From an uncultured Collinsella sp. (GTDB lineage Bacteria > Actinomycetota > Coriobacteriia > Coriobacteriales > Coriobacteriaceae): a stretch of 14,748 bases of DNA. Positions 14,723-14,748 of this stretch are shown in pieces; positions within the stretch are counted from its first letter, which is position 1, and each line of letters opens with the position of its first letter. The stretch covers positions 1 to 14,748 of the forward strand of contig CABSMB010000011.1 in NCBI GenBank assembly GCA_902478705.1. Direction: 5' to 3'. The position numbers were made by a program, and so were the translations under genes. The notes below the pieces were generated by a model that saw only the letters and a program-made list of their open reading frames with translations, did no database searches and was not told the DNA's origin.

Positions 14723-14748
14723 TACTCGGCCTCCTTTGCAGCGGCGGG
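14722..14748 (-). CDS. 3' end of the upstream hydrogenase gene (partial, probably small subunit EchC/NuoB-like)
   Basis: Only the last eight codons are in the window: PAAAKEAE followed by TAA at 14722-14724. The stop overlaps the next gene's ATG in TAATG, and the next gene's ribosome binding site (AAGGAGG) lies in these codons, which supports the frame. By ech gene order this should be the small subunit with the proximal [4Fe-4S] cluster, but nothing in these residues proves it. Confidence 0.5.
   Translation of the reverse strand, partial: PAAAKEAE

Overview
The window is GC-rich, densely coded bacterial DNA with short intergenic gaps and good purine-rich ribosome binding sites. The gene content suggests a strictly anaerobic, high-GC Gram-positive gut bacterium of the Coriobacteriia, with Collinsella or a relative as my best guess. 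It combines an Ech-type [NiFe] hydrogenase operon, a DUF362 ferredoxin-like protein, FtsX-family and ABC-2 exporters, and a NarL/DesK-type two-component pair. The taxonomic call is inference from gene content and style; there is no rRNA or other marker gene here.

Layout. (1) 29-712, minus: a TrhA/hemolysin III-family membrane protein. (2) 899-1864, plus: a membrane-anchored alpha/beta hydrolase behind a strong promoter (TTGACG-17-CATAAT), with two copies of a near-palindromic 15-mer that look like operators. (3) 1865-2115: a convergent intergenic region with a long inverted repeat and a bidirectional terminator. (4) 2116-3321, minus: a DUF362 double [4Fe-4S] protein, with its own promoter that has an unusual 19-nt spacer of the MerR-regulated kind. 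(5) 3432-6820, minus: a two-gene ABC system (MacB/LolD-like ATPase plus an 888-residue FtsX-family permease). (6) 6949-10276, minus: a three-gene ABC-2 exporter (ATPase and two permeases). (7) 10477-12248, plus: a histidine kinase and a LuxR/NarL-type response regulator with a 4-nt overlap, divergent from the exporter and probably controlling it. (8) 12249-12559: a gene-free stretch packed with inverted repeats and hairpins, including a perfect 24-bp inverted repeat and a likely terminator. (9) 12560-14748, minus: the last genes of an Ech-like hydrogenase operon in the order (small-subunit-like gene, partial) - NuoC/EchD-like - NiFe large subunit - 2x[4Fe-4S] EchF-like protein. The order C-D-E-F is that of known ech operons.

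How the genes work together. The hydrogenase genes would give a membrane-bound, ferredoxin-linked proton-reducing complex. Only the hydrophilic arm is visible; the membrane subunits should lie beyond the right edge. The two ABC modules look like separate export or defence units, the second with a cognate two-component sensor. A short palindromic repeat lies directly behind the last gene of each ABC module, in the same orientation, and in one case it supplies the stop codon.

Most of the window is recognisable. The parts most worth a second look are the paired operator at the hydrolase promoter, the MerR-like promoter of the DUF362 gene, the repeated palindrome behind the ABC operons, the structured 12249-12566 intergenic region, and the long Ala/Lys/Glu tail on the EchD-like subunit.
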